Shown here: piece by piece, positions 1 to 7,855 of the stretch
Layout of the letters: the number at the start of each line of letters is the position of its first letter
How positions within the stretch are numbered: the first letter of the stretch is position 1
Assembly: GCF_017313265.1 (NCBI RefSeq)
Contig: NZ_JAFLQZ010000008.1
Location: 62,001 to 126,000 of the forward strand
Origin: Hymenobacter telluris
Lineage (GTDB): Bacteria > Bacteroidota > Bacteroidia > Cytophagales > Hymenobacteraceae
Direction of reading: 5' to 3'
Length of the DNA: 64,000 nucleotides
Translations under genes and position numbers: made by a program
The notes under the pieces: model-generated
Database searches by the model: none
What the model was told of the DNA's origin: nothing
The model's input: only the letters and a program-made list of their open reading frames with translations

Positions 1-224
1 TTCGCCATGATAGGGTATTTCTTCTCCTTCTCAATGAAGGCGTACATAGCATCCTGACCACCTTCGTAGTACTCGGCTACCGGAATGGATTTGGTTACGC
101 CACCCGCTTGGTGCTGCGAAGGTGCCGTTTCAGGGGCGGGGGCCGCCGGCTTAGTCGTTTGCGCAAATGCTGGGGCTACACCAGCACAAAGGCCCAAAGC
201 CAGCGCGACAGTAAGTTTTTTCAT
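1..224 (-). CDS. TonB-like energy transducer (partial, N-terminus only)
   Basis: This gene starts with ATG at 224 and runs off the left edge of the window; about 74 residues are visible. The N-terminus is a clear Sec signal peptide (MKKL, then a hydrophobic Ala/Val/Leu stretch ending in AFAQ). A Pro/Ala-rich linker follows, and then AEYYEGGQDAMYAFIEKEKKYP. That segment resembles the GG-x-x-A-F-x-x-Y-I-x-x-x-x-K-YP entry to TonB C-terminal domains of Bacteroidota, which span the periplasm and energise outer-membrane receptors. Here the protein has a cleavable-looking signal rather than a classical TonB anchor, so it may be a secreted TonB-domain protein. The domain call rests on one short motif because the rest is outside the window. 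Confidence 0.6.
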   Translation of the reverse strand, partial: MKKLTVALALGLCAGVAPAFAQTTKPAAPAPETAPSQHQAGGVTKSIPVAEYYEGGQDAMYAFIEKEKKYPIMA

Positions 225-301
225 GAAGTTGAAACTGGGTGGTAAATAAGAAACACAAGGCATGAGCACCTCGCGCGGCCTTAGGCAATTACGAGGCCAA
301 T

Positions 302-919
302 TTATGCATTCTGTTGGGTTTCGGCCAGTTGCCGATTTACATTCTCAATGAAGCTCAACACTTCGTTGCGGCCAGTCTTTTCTTCGGCCGACGTCACGAA
401 GTGCTGCGGCACTTCTTCCCAATTTTCGCTCATTTTCTTCATATAGGCGCTTACCTGCTGGCTGGTGCGGCTATGCGACTGTTTGTCGGCTTTGGTAAAT
501 ACCATTACAAACGGAATACCTTCGGTGCCTAGCATTTCCATAAACTCTAGGTCAACGGCCTGTGCGGGGTGCCGCGAGTCAATCAGCACGAATACGCAGC
601 TCAGGTTTTCGCGCTTGCGCAGGTAATAGTTGATCATGCGCCCCCAGGCTTCACGGTTGGTTTTGCTGGTTTTGGCGTACCCATATCCTGGCAAATCCAC
701 TAAGTACCACTCTTTATTAATTAGAAAATGGTTGATTAATTGGGTTTTACCGGGCAGAGAGGACGTTTTGGCTAAGCTCTTTCGCTCCACCAGCATGTTG
801 ATCAAGGATGATTTGCCCACGTTGGAACGGCCAATAAAAGCGTACTCGGGCAGCGTAGGAGCAGGGCACTGATCTACGCGCGTATTGCTCATCAGAAATT
901 CAGCGTCACGGATTTGCAT
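302..919 (-). CDS. engB: Ribosome biogenesis GTPase EngB/YsxC
   Basis: A 205-residue TrmE-Era-EngA-EngB-type GTPase, normal length for EngB. The G1 loop GRSNVGKS is at residues 30-37, the G3 motif DLPG at 75-78 followed by YGYA, and the G4 motif TKAD at 142-145. A C-terminal TSA-like G5 sits near 'VTSAEEKTG'. EngB/YsxC helps late assembly of the large ribosomal subunit. The ATG at 919 is supported by an exact TAnnTTTG box on the minus strand at 944-951, which predicts a leader of roughly 18 nt. It is transcribed alone; the TonB-like gene downstream starts 77 nt beyond its stop. Confidence 0.95.
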   Translation of the reverse strand: MQIRDAEFLMSNTRVDQCPAPTLPEYAFIGRSNVGKSSLINMLVERKSLAKTSSLPGKTQLINHFLINKEWYLVDLPGYGYAKTSKTNREAWGRMINYYLRKRENLSCVFVLIDSRHPAQAVDLEFMEMLGTEGIPFVMVFTKADKQSHSRTSQQVSAYMKKMSENWEEVPQHFVTSAEEKTGRNEVLSFIENVNRQLAETQQNA

Positions 920-943
920 CGGGCAAGGAAACTAGTTTACGTA

Positions 944-951
944 CAAAGGTA
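944..951 (-). promoter_or_regulatory. Bacteroidota -7 box (TACCTTTG) for engB
   Basis: An exact match to TAnnTTTG, the -7 element of the Bacteroidota primary sigma factor, lies 25 nt upstream of the engB ATG. A weak TTTG about 23 nt further upstream could serve as the -33 element. Confidence 0.55.
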
Positions 952-1021
952 GGCAGTTCAGCCGCCGCCGCCGGCAAATATAAATTTTCAGTTAAAATCA
1001 TTGTGATTTGCGAAGCAAGTC

Positions 1022-1029
1022 TATATTTG
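1022..1029 (+). promoter_or_regulatory. Candidate -7 box (TATATTTG) for the OmpA-family gene
   Basis: An exact TAnnTTTG match with a TTG (1001-1003) 18 nt upstream, in an AT-rich patch of a GC-rich genome. It would give a leader of about 340 nt, so the nearer box at 1145-1152 is an alternative. Confidence 0.4.
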
Positions 1030-1374
1030 CGCAGTTCACGATAGATATTCTAATGATATATTCAAGTTCCACGTCCGCATAAAATGAAATTCAAGGATAA
1101 TCCGGGAGTAGTTGGATGAGGCCAAGGCCGTATTATAAAATTTCTATCTTTGCCCGCAGATTGCCTTGGCATGCACAAATAGCTGATAAGGCTAATTGCA
1201 CAAAAAGAGTTCTTTTCCGGGCTTTTCAACATCAAAAAATACTTTTCTACTTAACCCTGGAACGGGTTTTCAGTATAACGGGGCAACCTACTAGAAACAA
1301 GACTGGCGCGCACTGCTGCCGCGGTTTCCTTCCCCATTCCTCCGCAACTCCTTATTCTCAAACCCCCTCCAACA

Positions 1375-3597
1375 ATGGACAACTTAGTCAGAAGGTTATT
1401 GAAAGCCTCTTGCGCCTTCGCTCTTGCCGCCGCCGTGGCCCAGCCCGCGCTGGCTCAGAGCACGCGCAAGCAGCTCAAGACTGCAAATAAGTTCTTCGAG
1501 CAAGAGAACTACCGGGCCTCTATCCCTTTCTACGAACAAGTGTTGGCCAAGGAGCCGAATAACCCTCTCGCATTGTTCCGGGCCGGCATCTCCTACATGT
1601 CATTTGATAAGGAGAAAGCCAGTGACTACATCTACAAAGCCCAGAAGCTAAAGCCGAAGGTTTCCAAAGATGTGGAGTATTGGTTGGGCCGCGTTGACCA
1701 CCTGAACTACAACTTCGACGAGGCCATCACGCACTTTCAGGCGTATAATACCACCCTGAAAGCAAAGGATACCCGCAAAGCCGAGCTGGCGCAGCTGATT
1801 CAGCACTCCAAGAACGCCAAGGTACAGTTCAACAGCCCCCGGGACATCTTCGTGAAAAACCTGGGCCCTACGGTGAATACGCCGTACGCCGAGCACAGCC
1901 CGGTTATTTCGTCGGATGATAAGGTGCTGCTTTTCACCTCGCGCGGTGAGAACGTAACGGGCGCTGGTAATACCGATGGCAAAAAGGGCGGCAACATAGC
2001 TACCGACGGCGAGTACTACGAAGACATCTTCGAAACCAAGCGCATCGACGACGAAAACTGGGACAAGCCCCGTTCGTTGAGCGGCGTGCTGAACGGCAAA
2101 GGCCACGATGCTTCCACGCAGCTCTTCGATAACGACACCAAACTGCTGATGTACCGCCAGGATGAAAACGGCGACATCTTCTACTCGGAAAAATCGGGTG
2201 GTGACTGGACTCAGCCCAAGAAGCTGAACCAGAACATCAACTCGAAAGCGTTTGAGTCGGATGCCTACATCACGCCAGATGGATTGACTATCTACTTCTC
2301 GACGGGTAAATACTCGGAGGACGGTACGCTGGACATCTACTACGCTACGCGCCAGGCCGGTGGCGACTGGGGTGCTGCCAAATCGATGGGTAGCGCCATC
2401 AACACCAAGTACGACGACGATAGTCCGTATTTGAGCCGTGATGGTAAGACGTTGTACTTCTCATCACGCGGCCACAACACCATGGGCGGCTACGACATTT
2501 TCAAGTCGGAGTATGACTCTATTGGCAAGAAGTGGGGCCGCCCCGAGAACATGGGCTACCCCATCAACACGCCCGATGACGATACCTACTACCGCCTGAG
2601 CCCCGATGGTAGCTACGCTTATCTGTCGTCGTACCGCATTGGGGGCTACGGCGAAAAGGATATTTATACCATCAACTACATCAAGAATGCCACTATTCGT
2701 GGTAAAGTGCTAAGCCAGAAGGATAGCACCATCATTCCGGGTGTGGAGCTGGTGTTCAGTGGCACCCAGGCCGACAAAACGGCGCTGAGCTACCGCGACA
2801 TCACCAAGCCCATTACCGGCGACTATCAGGTGAACGTGCTGTCGGGCCGCTCGTATCAGGTGGCTTTGTCGAAGGATGGCAAGAATATCACGACCGAGGA
2901 ATTTGCTATTCCGGTATCCACCAACGACTCGACGGTAGTAGAAAAGAACTTCTACGTGCCGTATGTTGACACTACCTCGCAGGTTGCGTTCAAAAACATC
3001 TACTTCGATACCGACAAGTACAAGCTGCGGCCGGAGTCGATTACCGAGCTCAACAACATCAGCGGGATTTTGAAGGCTAACCCCGGCGTGAACATTTCGA
3101 TTGAAGGCCACTGCGACTCACGCAACACCGACGAGTACAACATGGTACTTGGTCAGAACCGCTCCAACGCCGCTTACAACTACCTGAAGAAAGCGGGTAT
3201 TGCTGAAACGCGCATGGTAACGGTGAGCTACGGTGAGCGTCGTCCGGCTGCGGCCAACGATTCGCCGGAAAATATGCAGCTCAACCGCCGCGTAGAGTTC
3301 CGCCCCATCATCAAGGAAGGCGAAGCTGCTCCGGTACTGACGCCGGGTGCTCCGGCTCCGGCCCCTGCCCCAGCTCCTCGTGCTGCTACGCCGCTTCAGC
3401 CGGGCAAGAGCAAGGCAAAACTGGCCGACGGCACCAAGGTGAAAACCAAGGTTGACGAGGACAGCGACAAAGTGAAAGTGAAAACCAAAGGCGCCAACGA
3501 CGAGAAGAGCAAGACCGTAACCAAAGACGGTACCATCGACTCGAAGGCAAAAGATGCCAATGGCCAGAAGGTCAAAGTGAAGACCGACAACGACTAA
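1375..3597 (+). CDS. PorE-like OmpA-family protein (TPR, beta-propeller, CRD-like, OmpA-C)
   Basis: A 740-residue exported protein. It has a signal peptide ending at about ALAQ (residue 28) and a TPR-like helical region (about 30-130). PD40/WD40-type propeller repeats follow (about 170-435; recurring S-x-D-G-x-x-x-Y-F-S patterns). Next comes a short carboxypeptidase-regulatory-like segment (about 440-520) and an OmpA C-terminal peptidoglycan-binding domain (about 541-645; YFDTDKYKLRPES, GHCDSR, QNRSNAA, NRRVEF). This order matches PorE (PG1058), the Porphyromonas T9SS protein that tethers the system to peptidoglycan, but Bacteroidota have several paralogues of this layout, so true PorE identity is uncertain. 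After the OmpA domain come a Pro/Ala linker and about 60 residues of Lys/Asp-rich low-complexity tail. The gene is followed by a strong terminator at 3620-3653. Confidence 0.8.
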   Translation: MDNLVRRLLKASCAFALAAAVAQPALAQSTRKQLKTANKFFEQENYRASIPFYEQVLAKEPNNPLALFRAGISYMSFDKEKASDYIYKAQKLKPKVSKDVEYWLGRVDHLNYNFDEAITHFQAYNTTLKAKDTRKAELAQLIQHSKNAKVQFNSPRDIFVKNLGPTVNTPYAEHSPVISSDDKVLLFTSRGENVTGAGNTDGKKGGNIATDGEYYEDIFETKRIDDENWDKPRSLSGVLNGKGHDASTQLFDNDTKLLMYRQDENGDIFYSEKSGGDWTQPKKLNQNINSKAFESDAYITPDGLTIYFSTGKYSEDGTLDIYYATRQAGGDWGAAKSMGSAINTKYDDDSPYLSRDGKTLYFSSRGHNTMGGYDIFKSEYDSIGKKWGRPENMGYPINTPDDDTYYRLSPDGSYAYLSSYRIGGYGEKDIYTINYIKNATIRGKVLSQKDSTIIPGVELVFSGTQADKTALSYRDITKPITGDYQVNVLSGRSYQVALSKDGKNITTEEFAIPVSTNDSTVVEKNFYVPYVDTTSQVAFKNIYFDTDKYKLRPESITELNNISGILKANPGVNISIEGHCDSRNTDEYNMVLGQNRSNAAYNYLKKAGIAETRMVTVSYGERRPAAANDSPENMQLNRRVEFRPIIKEGEAAPVLTPGAPAPAPAPAPRAATPLQPGKSKAKLADGTKVKTKVDEDSDKVKVKTKGANDEKSKTVTKDGTIDSKAKDANGQKVKVKTDND

Positions 3598-3619
3598 GCT
3601 GTCGGGTTTGATAGGAATG

Positions 3620-3653
3620 GCGGGCCGGGCATTTGTCCGGCCCGCTTTTTTTT
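3620..3653 (+). terminator. Rho-independent terminator after the OmpA-family gene
   Basis: A 9-bp GC stem (3620-3628 with 3637-3645), an 8-nt loop and a run of T to 3653. Confidence 0.85.
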
Positions 3654-3726
3654 CAACATAATGGCTGAACAGACGTTATGATTGGGCAATTTTGCTGTTC
3701 GTATCCTCGTTGTTCGCCCCAGAACC

Positions 3727-4455
3727 ATGGCCGTAGTACCCTACAAAGACGACACCGCTGGCAAGAAGTCCCAGGTAGCTCACATGTTTAACAGCATTGC
3801 GGGCAAGTATGACTTCCTGAACCACTTCCTGAGCGTCGGCACCGACATTTATTGGCGCCGCAAAGCGGTGAGCGAGCTGAAAGCCCTGCGGCCAGCCCGC
3901 ATCCTGGACATTGCCACTGGCACCGCCGACTTCGCCATTGAAACGCTACGCGCGGCCTCCACCGACGCGCAGGTAACGGGCGTTGATATTTCAGAGGGCA
4001 TGCTGGAAGTGGGCCGCCGCAAGCTGCAAGAAAAGGGGTTGTCCAACCGGATTCAGCTGGAACTCGGCGACTCAGAGAACCTCCCGTACCCAGACAACCA
4101 CTTCGATGCGGTAACGGCATCGTTCGGAGTGCGCAACTTCGAAAACCTGACCAAGGGCCTAGCCGAAATGCGCCGCGTGTTGCGGCCCGGCGGCAAGCTG
4201 GTGATTCTGGAATTTTCGAAGCCCACGGCGTTTCCACTCAAGCAAGCTTATAATTTCTATTTTCGGCGCGTGCTTCCGGTTTTTGGAAAGATGATTTCCA
4301 AAGACAATTCTGCCTATACCTACCTGCCCGAGTCGGTGCAGGCCTTTCCCGACGGCCCCGACTTCCTGGCTATTCTCCGGGAAGTGGGCTTTAACACTCC
4401 TGCATGGCAACCCCTCACCTTCGGCATCAGCTCCATTTACACCGCTCACAAATAG
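3727..4455 (+). CDS. ubiE: Demethylmenaquinone methyltransferase UbiE/MenG
   Basis: A SAM-dependent methyltransferase of 242 residues that adds the last methyl group in menaquinone synthesis. [11 protein letters not shown] at residues 28-38 is the UbiE/MenG signature, and SAM motif [10 protein letters not shown] is at 60-68. 'ASFGVRNF' and '[17 protein letters not shown]' follow in family order. An in-frame TTG lies 45 nt upstream, but ATG 3727 fits the family length. The 3' end overlaps the next gene by 52 nt, so the two are probably translationally coupled. Menaquinone is expected to be the only quinone in this group. Confidence 0.93.
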   Translation: MAVVPYKDDTAGKKSQVAHMFNSIAGKYDFLNHFLSVGTDIYWRRKAVSELKALRPARILDIATGTADFAIETLRAASTDAQVTGVDISEGMLEVGRRKLQEKGLSNRIQLELGDSENLPYPDNHFDAVTASFGVRNFENLTKGLAEMRRVLRPGGKLVILEFSKPTAFPLKQAYNFYFRRVLPVFGKMISKDNSAYTYLPESVQAFPDGPDFLAILREVGFNTPAWQPLTFGISSIYTAHK

Positions 4456-5228
4456 GCCGCGTTGCGCTGGTATCGTTTCTGGCGCTGGCCACTTCCATTG
4501 GCGCTCAGGCCCAGCGCAAAAGCAGCTCCAGCGCCAGCCGCGGCAAGGGTGGCCGGGTGAAGTCGATTACCGTAAATAACCTGCCGGGCTACGATGACAA
4601 GTGGTTTCATCCGGGCTTTTACATTGCGCCGCATAGCTCCCGCTACAAACTGGAGCAGTCGGCGGCATATATCCAGAACCTGAATACCAACCGTGGAGTA
4701 ACGGCCAATGCCATCAGCAGCGCGGGCTTTTCGGTAGGGTTTGTGGGCGATGCACGCTTGGGCGACTATTTCAACCTGCGTTTTGCGCCGGGAGTGAGCT
4801 TTATTACGCGTCAGATTGAGTTCAAGCCGCTGGGCTACACGCCTGTGGCCACGAACCTCAACGACCCCGCTGAAATTGTAACGCAGGAAGTAGGGGCTAC
4901 CCAGGCCGACTTTCCGCTGCTGCTGAAGTTCCATTCGGAGCGGCGGCGCAACACCCGCATGTACGTGGTAGGAGGGGTGAAACCAAGCGTGAACGTAGGC
5001 ACCCGCCGCAAAGACGAGGAGCGCAACCAGATTACGGCCGCTAATACCGATGTAGCCATCGAGTATGGCGTTGGGCTGGATTTGTTTTATCCGTTCTTCA
5101 AATTCGCGCCGGAGTTACGCTTCTCGCACGGACTAAAGAACCTGTATGAGCCTAGCAATAACGTGTATAGCAACAGCTTGCAAAGCTTGCGCAGCAATAC
5201 CGTAACGCTGTATCTCACGTTTGAGTAA
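4404..5228 (+). CDS. porT: T9SS outer-membrane-associated protein PorT
   Basis: A 274-residue protein with a hydrophobic export signal (residues about 19-37, ending AQAQ) and then an outer-membrane-barrel pattern: alternating strands, '[23 protein letters not shown]', '[11 protein letters not shown]', '[28 protein letters not shown]', and an aromatic C-terminus. This matches the PorT family, an essential but poorly understood component of type IX secretion. The gene sits directly behind ubiE, an arrangement I recall from other Bacteroidota. ATG 4404 lies inside ubiE and leaves an unusually long n-region before the hydrophobic core, so the true start may be further in. Confidence 0.75.
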   Translation: MATPHLRHQLHLHRSQIGRVALVSFLALATSIGAQAQRKSSSSASRGKGGRVKSITVNNLPGYDDKWFHPGFYIAPHSSRYKLEQSAAYIQNLNTNRGVTANAISSAGFSVGFVGDARLGDYFNLRFAPGVSFITRQIEFKPLGYTPVATNLNDPAEIVTQEVGATQADFPLLLKFHSERRRNTRMYVVGGVKPSVNVGTRRKDEERNQITAANTDVAIEYGVGLDLFYPFFKFAPELRFSHGLKNLYEPSNNVYSNSLQSLRSNTVTLYLTFE

Positions 5229-5236
5229 GACAAATA

Positions 5237-5328
5237 GTTGAATTGCTGAATTGTTTAATGGTTGGCTGTTTTGACATCTACGGCGGAACAGCCAACCATT
5301 AAACAATTCAGCAATTAAGCAATTCAAC
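5237..5328. repeat. Palindromic repeat, family H (GTTGAATT-type 8-mer arms)
   Basis: The whole porT-SDR spacer is an inverted repeat. The left arm (5237-5270) reads GTTGAATT, GCTGAATT, GTTTAATG, GTTGGCTG plus TT. The right arm (5287-5328) is its perfect reverse complement with one extra 8-mer (GCTTAATT), so 8 bp is the unit of change. The loop is 16 nt. Transcribed, it would form a hairpin of at least 34 bp just upstream of the SDR start codon. Confidence 0.85.
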
Positions 5329-5333
5329 AACCT

Positions 5334-6080
5334 ATGAAAACTGCGTTCATCACCGGCGCTTCGTCGGGTATTGGCCGGGCTACGGCTGTGGCATTAGGTA
5401 AGGCTGGCTTTCAGCTGGTAGTAACGGGCAGAAGGCGGGAGCGGCTGGAAGCACTGGCCCAGGAGCTAGCTGGGGTGCCCGTGCACATCCTCACCTTCGA
5501 TGTGCGCGACAGGGCTGCTACGGAAGCGGCTATTGCCAGCTTACCCGCCGAGTTTGCCGAGGTTGATGTATTGATTAACAATGCCGGCAATGCCCACGGG
5601 TTGGCCCCCATCCAAGACGGTGACCCTGCCGACTGGGACGCCATGCTGGACGGTAACGTGAAGGGCCTGCTGTACGTGAGCAAAGCCCTGTTGCCAACTA
5701 TGACGCGCCGCCAAAGCGGGCACATCATCAACATCGGCTCGGTGGCCGGGCATGAGACATACCCCAACGGCAACGTGTACTGCGCTTCGAAAGCAGCCGT
5801 GGCGGCCATCACCAAAGGCATGCGGCTGGACTTACTGCCCCATCATATTCGGGTGGCAGAGGTGAACCCCGGCGCAGTGGAAACCGAGTTTTCGCAGGTA
5901 CGCTTCAAGGGCGACACCGACCGGGCCGCCACGGTGTACAAAGGCTTTGAGCCCTTGCAAGCCGAGGACGTGGCCGACGTTATTCAGTTTATGGTAACGC
6001 GCCCGCCCCACGTCAATATTGCCGAGGTGCTACTCTTCCCCGCTGCTCAGGGGGCTGCGACAACCATTCAGAAAGGCTAA
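5334..6080 (+). CDS. SDR-family oxidoreductase (YdfG-like)
   Basis: A 248-residue classical short-chain dehydrogenase. The NAD(P) motif TGASSGIG is at residues 7-14, NNAG at 82-85, and the catalytic Ser136, Tyr149 and Lys153 are in 'IGSVAG' and 'YCASK'. Arg33-Arg34 after the second strand favours NADPH. Length and the 'GNVKGLLYVSKALLP' region resemble YdfG-type 3-hydroxy-acid/malonic-semialdehyde dehydrogenases, but substrate cannot be fixed from sequence. It begins 5 nt after the family H palindrome and ends before a bidirectional terminator. Confidence 0.85.
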   Translation: MKTAFITGASSGIGRATAVALGKAGFQLVVTGRRRERLEALAQELAGVPVHILTFDVRDRAATEAAIASLPAEFAEVDVLINNAGNAHGLAPIQDGDPADWDAMLDGNVKGLLYVSKALLPTMTRRQSGHIINIGSVAGHETYPNGNVYCASKAAVAAITKGMRLDLLPHHIRVAEVNPGAVETEFSQVRFKGDTDRAATVYKGFEPLQAEDVADVIQFMVTRPPHVNIAEVLLFPAAQGAATTIQKG

Positions 6081-6094
6081 CAATTGCTGCTACT

Positions 6095-6137
6095 ACCACC
6101 CAAAAAAGCCCCGCCAAGCGGGGCTTTTTTGGGTGGT
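6095..6137. terminator. Bidirectional rho-independent terminator
   Basis: A perfect 20-bp stem with a CAA loop: GCCCCGC paired with GCGGGGC, flanked by A6 and T6. It can stop transcription of the SDR gene; the esterase on the other strand ends about 110 nt further on. Confidence 0.9.
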
Positions 6138-6248
6138 AAGTCGTCGTCAATGCGGTTTTGGAAGTAGGGGCGGGGCTTGCCCCAGCCCCTACCGCGTGCA
6201 ACCTGTGCTCCGACCCTGAAACCACTCGAGTAATGCAAATCAGCTCGG

Positions 6249-6935
6249 CTATGCGAAGTCGGCAAGTGAGCTGCGGCTATGGATGTGGCGTAGCGTTTCG
6301 GCGTGCAGGGTGTGATTGCCTTCAAAGCGTAGCACTTCCGGCTCGACGCCCAATTTTTTAAGGAACTGTTGCTGCATGGCTAGCTTGTCGGGCGCAACGA
6401 ATGGGTCCTGGGTGCCAGCAACCAGGGTAACGGGTAGGCCGCGTAGCAGCTGAGCAGCCACGGGCAATTCCATATCGGGCGGGAAAACGCCTGCCCACAG
6501 CACCAGTCGTACTGGCTTAAAGCGGGCCCGGGTCAGCCAGCGGCTCACTGTGGCAGCTCCCTGCGAAAAGCCTAGCACCGTAACGCGCACGTTACCTGAA
6601 GCAGCCGCCAGAATCCGGTCTGTCAGTTGATTGAGGTAATGAACGTAGTCGTCAATTTCAGCAAGCCGGTCTTCGCGCGTCATCCAGGTGGCTCCTATGC
6701 GGCCGCGGCCGTTGGTGTTGTTTTCCAGGTAGAAGCGGGAAAGTCCTTCCGGCGCTACTACCACCAGCGTTGGGTCGGCGGCAACGAGGACCGCAAAGTG
6801 GCGGATGAAATACTCCGCCAGTTGCCCGTAGCCGTGGCATACCACCCACACCTGCCGGGTCTGCGCCGATACGTCACCCAGCTGAAAATACCGGGCAGTG
6901 CGCGTAACGGCAAGGTGATGCTCCTGTGCGGTCAT
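6249..6935 (-). CDS. Predicted esterase, alpha/beta hydrolase (phospholipase/carboxylesterase family)
   Basis: 228 residues from ATG 6935 (the longer frame upstream enters a palindromic repeat and is not believed). The fold shows HGYGQ near the oxyanion region, the nucleophile elbow GFSQG, an acid in 'GTQDPFV' and the catalytic histidine in 'GNHTLH', in the order of the YpfH/carboxylesterase-type small esterases. No signal peptide, so it is cytoplasmic. The physiological substrate is unknown. It lies 187 nt downstream of cytidine deaminase on the same strand, with family F repeats between them. Confidence 0.8.
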   Translation of the reverse strand: MTAQEHHLAVTRTARYFQLGDVSAQTRQVWVVCHGYGQLAEYFIRHFAVLVAADPTLVVVAPEGLSRFYLENNTNGRGRIGATWMTREDRLAEIDDYVHYLNQLTDRILAAASGNVRVTVLGFSQGAATVSRWLTRARFKPVRLVLWAGVFPPDMELPVAAQLLRGLPVTLVAGTQDPFVAPDKLAMQQQFLKKLGVEPEVLRFEGNHTLHAETLRHIHSRSSLADFA

Positions 6936-6936
6936 T

Positions 6937-7131
6937 AAAGTAACGGAGTAGCGGAGTAACTGAGTAATCGTTCTGGTTGCCACCCGGGCAGGAAGCAACC
7001 AAGACGCTTTGCTTACTGGAAAATCGATAAGTCAACCACCCGGCAGTAGCTTGCCCCAAGCGGACTGGCTTTTATTCACTGAGTTGCAACCGAATAACAT
7101 ACTCAATTACTCAGTCACTCAGTTACTCTTT
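6937..7131. repeat. Palindromic repeat, family F, wide-spaced (TAACGGAG-type 8-mers)
   Basis: The left arm (6937-6968) is built of TAACGGAG, TAGCGGAG, TAACTGAG, TAAT. The right arm (7106-7131) is a diverged reverse complement of the same units. About 137 nt of unrelated sequence lies between them. The right arm contains the stop codon of the cytidine deaminase gene (7123-7125). The same family recurs at 53463-53543 with perfect arms. Confidence 0.75.
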
Positions 7132-7614
7132 CCTGGGCAAATCGTCGGGTGTGAAGCCAAACGGGAGCAGGTCGGAGAGGCTCCGGAAGCGGTAGATGGT
7201 GCCGTTGGGGCCGGGCAGCAGCAGCGGAATAGCCTGGCGTTGGCGGTGCTCATATTCGGCCATCACCTGGCGGCAGGCGCCGCAGCTCGTTACGGCTACA
7301 AAGTCGCCGTTGGCGGGGCGGGCGGCCACGGCCATGCCCACAATGCGCCGGCCGGGTTGAGTGGCAGCCAGGCCAAACAGGGCGGTACGCTCGGCGCAGA
7401 GCCCCGACGGGAAGGCCGCGTTTTCTTGGTTGGTACCCCGGAAGATGGTGCCGTCATCCAGTAACAGCGCCGACCCTACGTGAAAGTGCGAGTACGGGGC
7501 GTAAGCGTGGTCGGTGGCGGCGCGGGCGGCCTGCCAGGTAGTGGCTTCGGCGGGAGTTAGTTCAGCTTCGGTGAGAACCTCAACATCGATGGTGAGGCGG
7601 AGCGGTTGGGCCAT
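7123..7614 (-). CDS. cdd: Cytidine deaminase
   Basis: A 163-residue enzyme that deaminates cytidine and deoxycytidine for pyrimidine salvage. The catalytic zinc motif CAERTA, with its proton-shuttling Glu, is preceded by 'ENAAFPSGL'. The second zinc motif is 'SCGACRQVMAE' (the family has P-C-x-x-C; here Ser replaces Pro). The length exceeds the roughly 130-residue core because of an N-terminal extension with 'TPAEATTWQAARAATDHAYAPYS'. Start ATG is at 7614. The stop codon lies inside the family F repeat. Confidence 0.92.
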   Translation of the reverse strand: MAQPLRLTIDVEVLTEAELTPAEATTWQAARAATDHAYAPYSHFHVGSALLLDDGTIFRGTNQENAAFPSGLCAERTALFGLAATQPGRRIVGMAVAARPANGDFVAVTSCGACRQVMAEYEHRQRQAIPLLLPGPNGTIYRFRSLSDLLPFGFTPDDLPRKE

Positions 7615-7699
7615 GGGACGGGCGGAAAAGAAAGAAGTTCCGGTACCGACTGGCGGCCCCGGTTACGTAAGGGGCGGTGAATGTACCACAATTATCAAT

Positions 7700-7850
7700 G
7701 ATTGGGTGAAGGGATGATTGGATGAATGGAGGGGGCCGCTGGTTAGACAGGTTTCATTAGCATTATCGGCTCTGATTGGCGTAACCAGTTGTCCGTAGTT
7801 TACCTTCACCCCATCATCCTCCCATCCAATCATCCTCCCATCCAATCATC
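7700..7850. repeat. Palindromic repeat, family G (GATTGGAT-type 8-mer arms)
   Basis: The left arm (7700-7731) reads GATTGGGT, GAAGGGAT, GATTGGAT, GAATGGAG. The right arm (7809-7850) is the reverse complement of GATTGGAT, GGGAGGAT repeated twice. The spacer is about 77 nt. It occupies most of the 241-nt divergent region between cdd and the saccharopine-dehydrogenase-like gene, ending 5 nt before that start codon. A relative is at 58567-58726. Confidence 0.75.
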
Positions 7851-7855
7851 TTCTT

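Larger units (their letters stand above)
920..1374. other. 455-nt divergent intergenic region
   Basis: This spacer separates engB (minus) from the OmpA-family gene (plus). It contains the engB box at 944-951 and two plus-strand TAnnTTTG matches, at 1022-1029 (TATATTTG, with a TTG at 1001-1003 18 nt upstream) and 1145-1152 (TATCTTTG). Either could drive the OmpA gene with a long leader of about 200-340 nt. No ORF with convincing coding character and no RNA gene was recognised. Confidence 0.5.

Noticed and set aside
920..1374. RNA gene or small ORF in the long spacer before the OmpA gene
   Set aside because: No tRNA-like cloverleaf, no conserved RNA motif, and the small ATG frame at 1084 is only about 11 codons.
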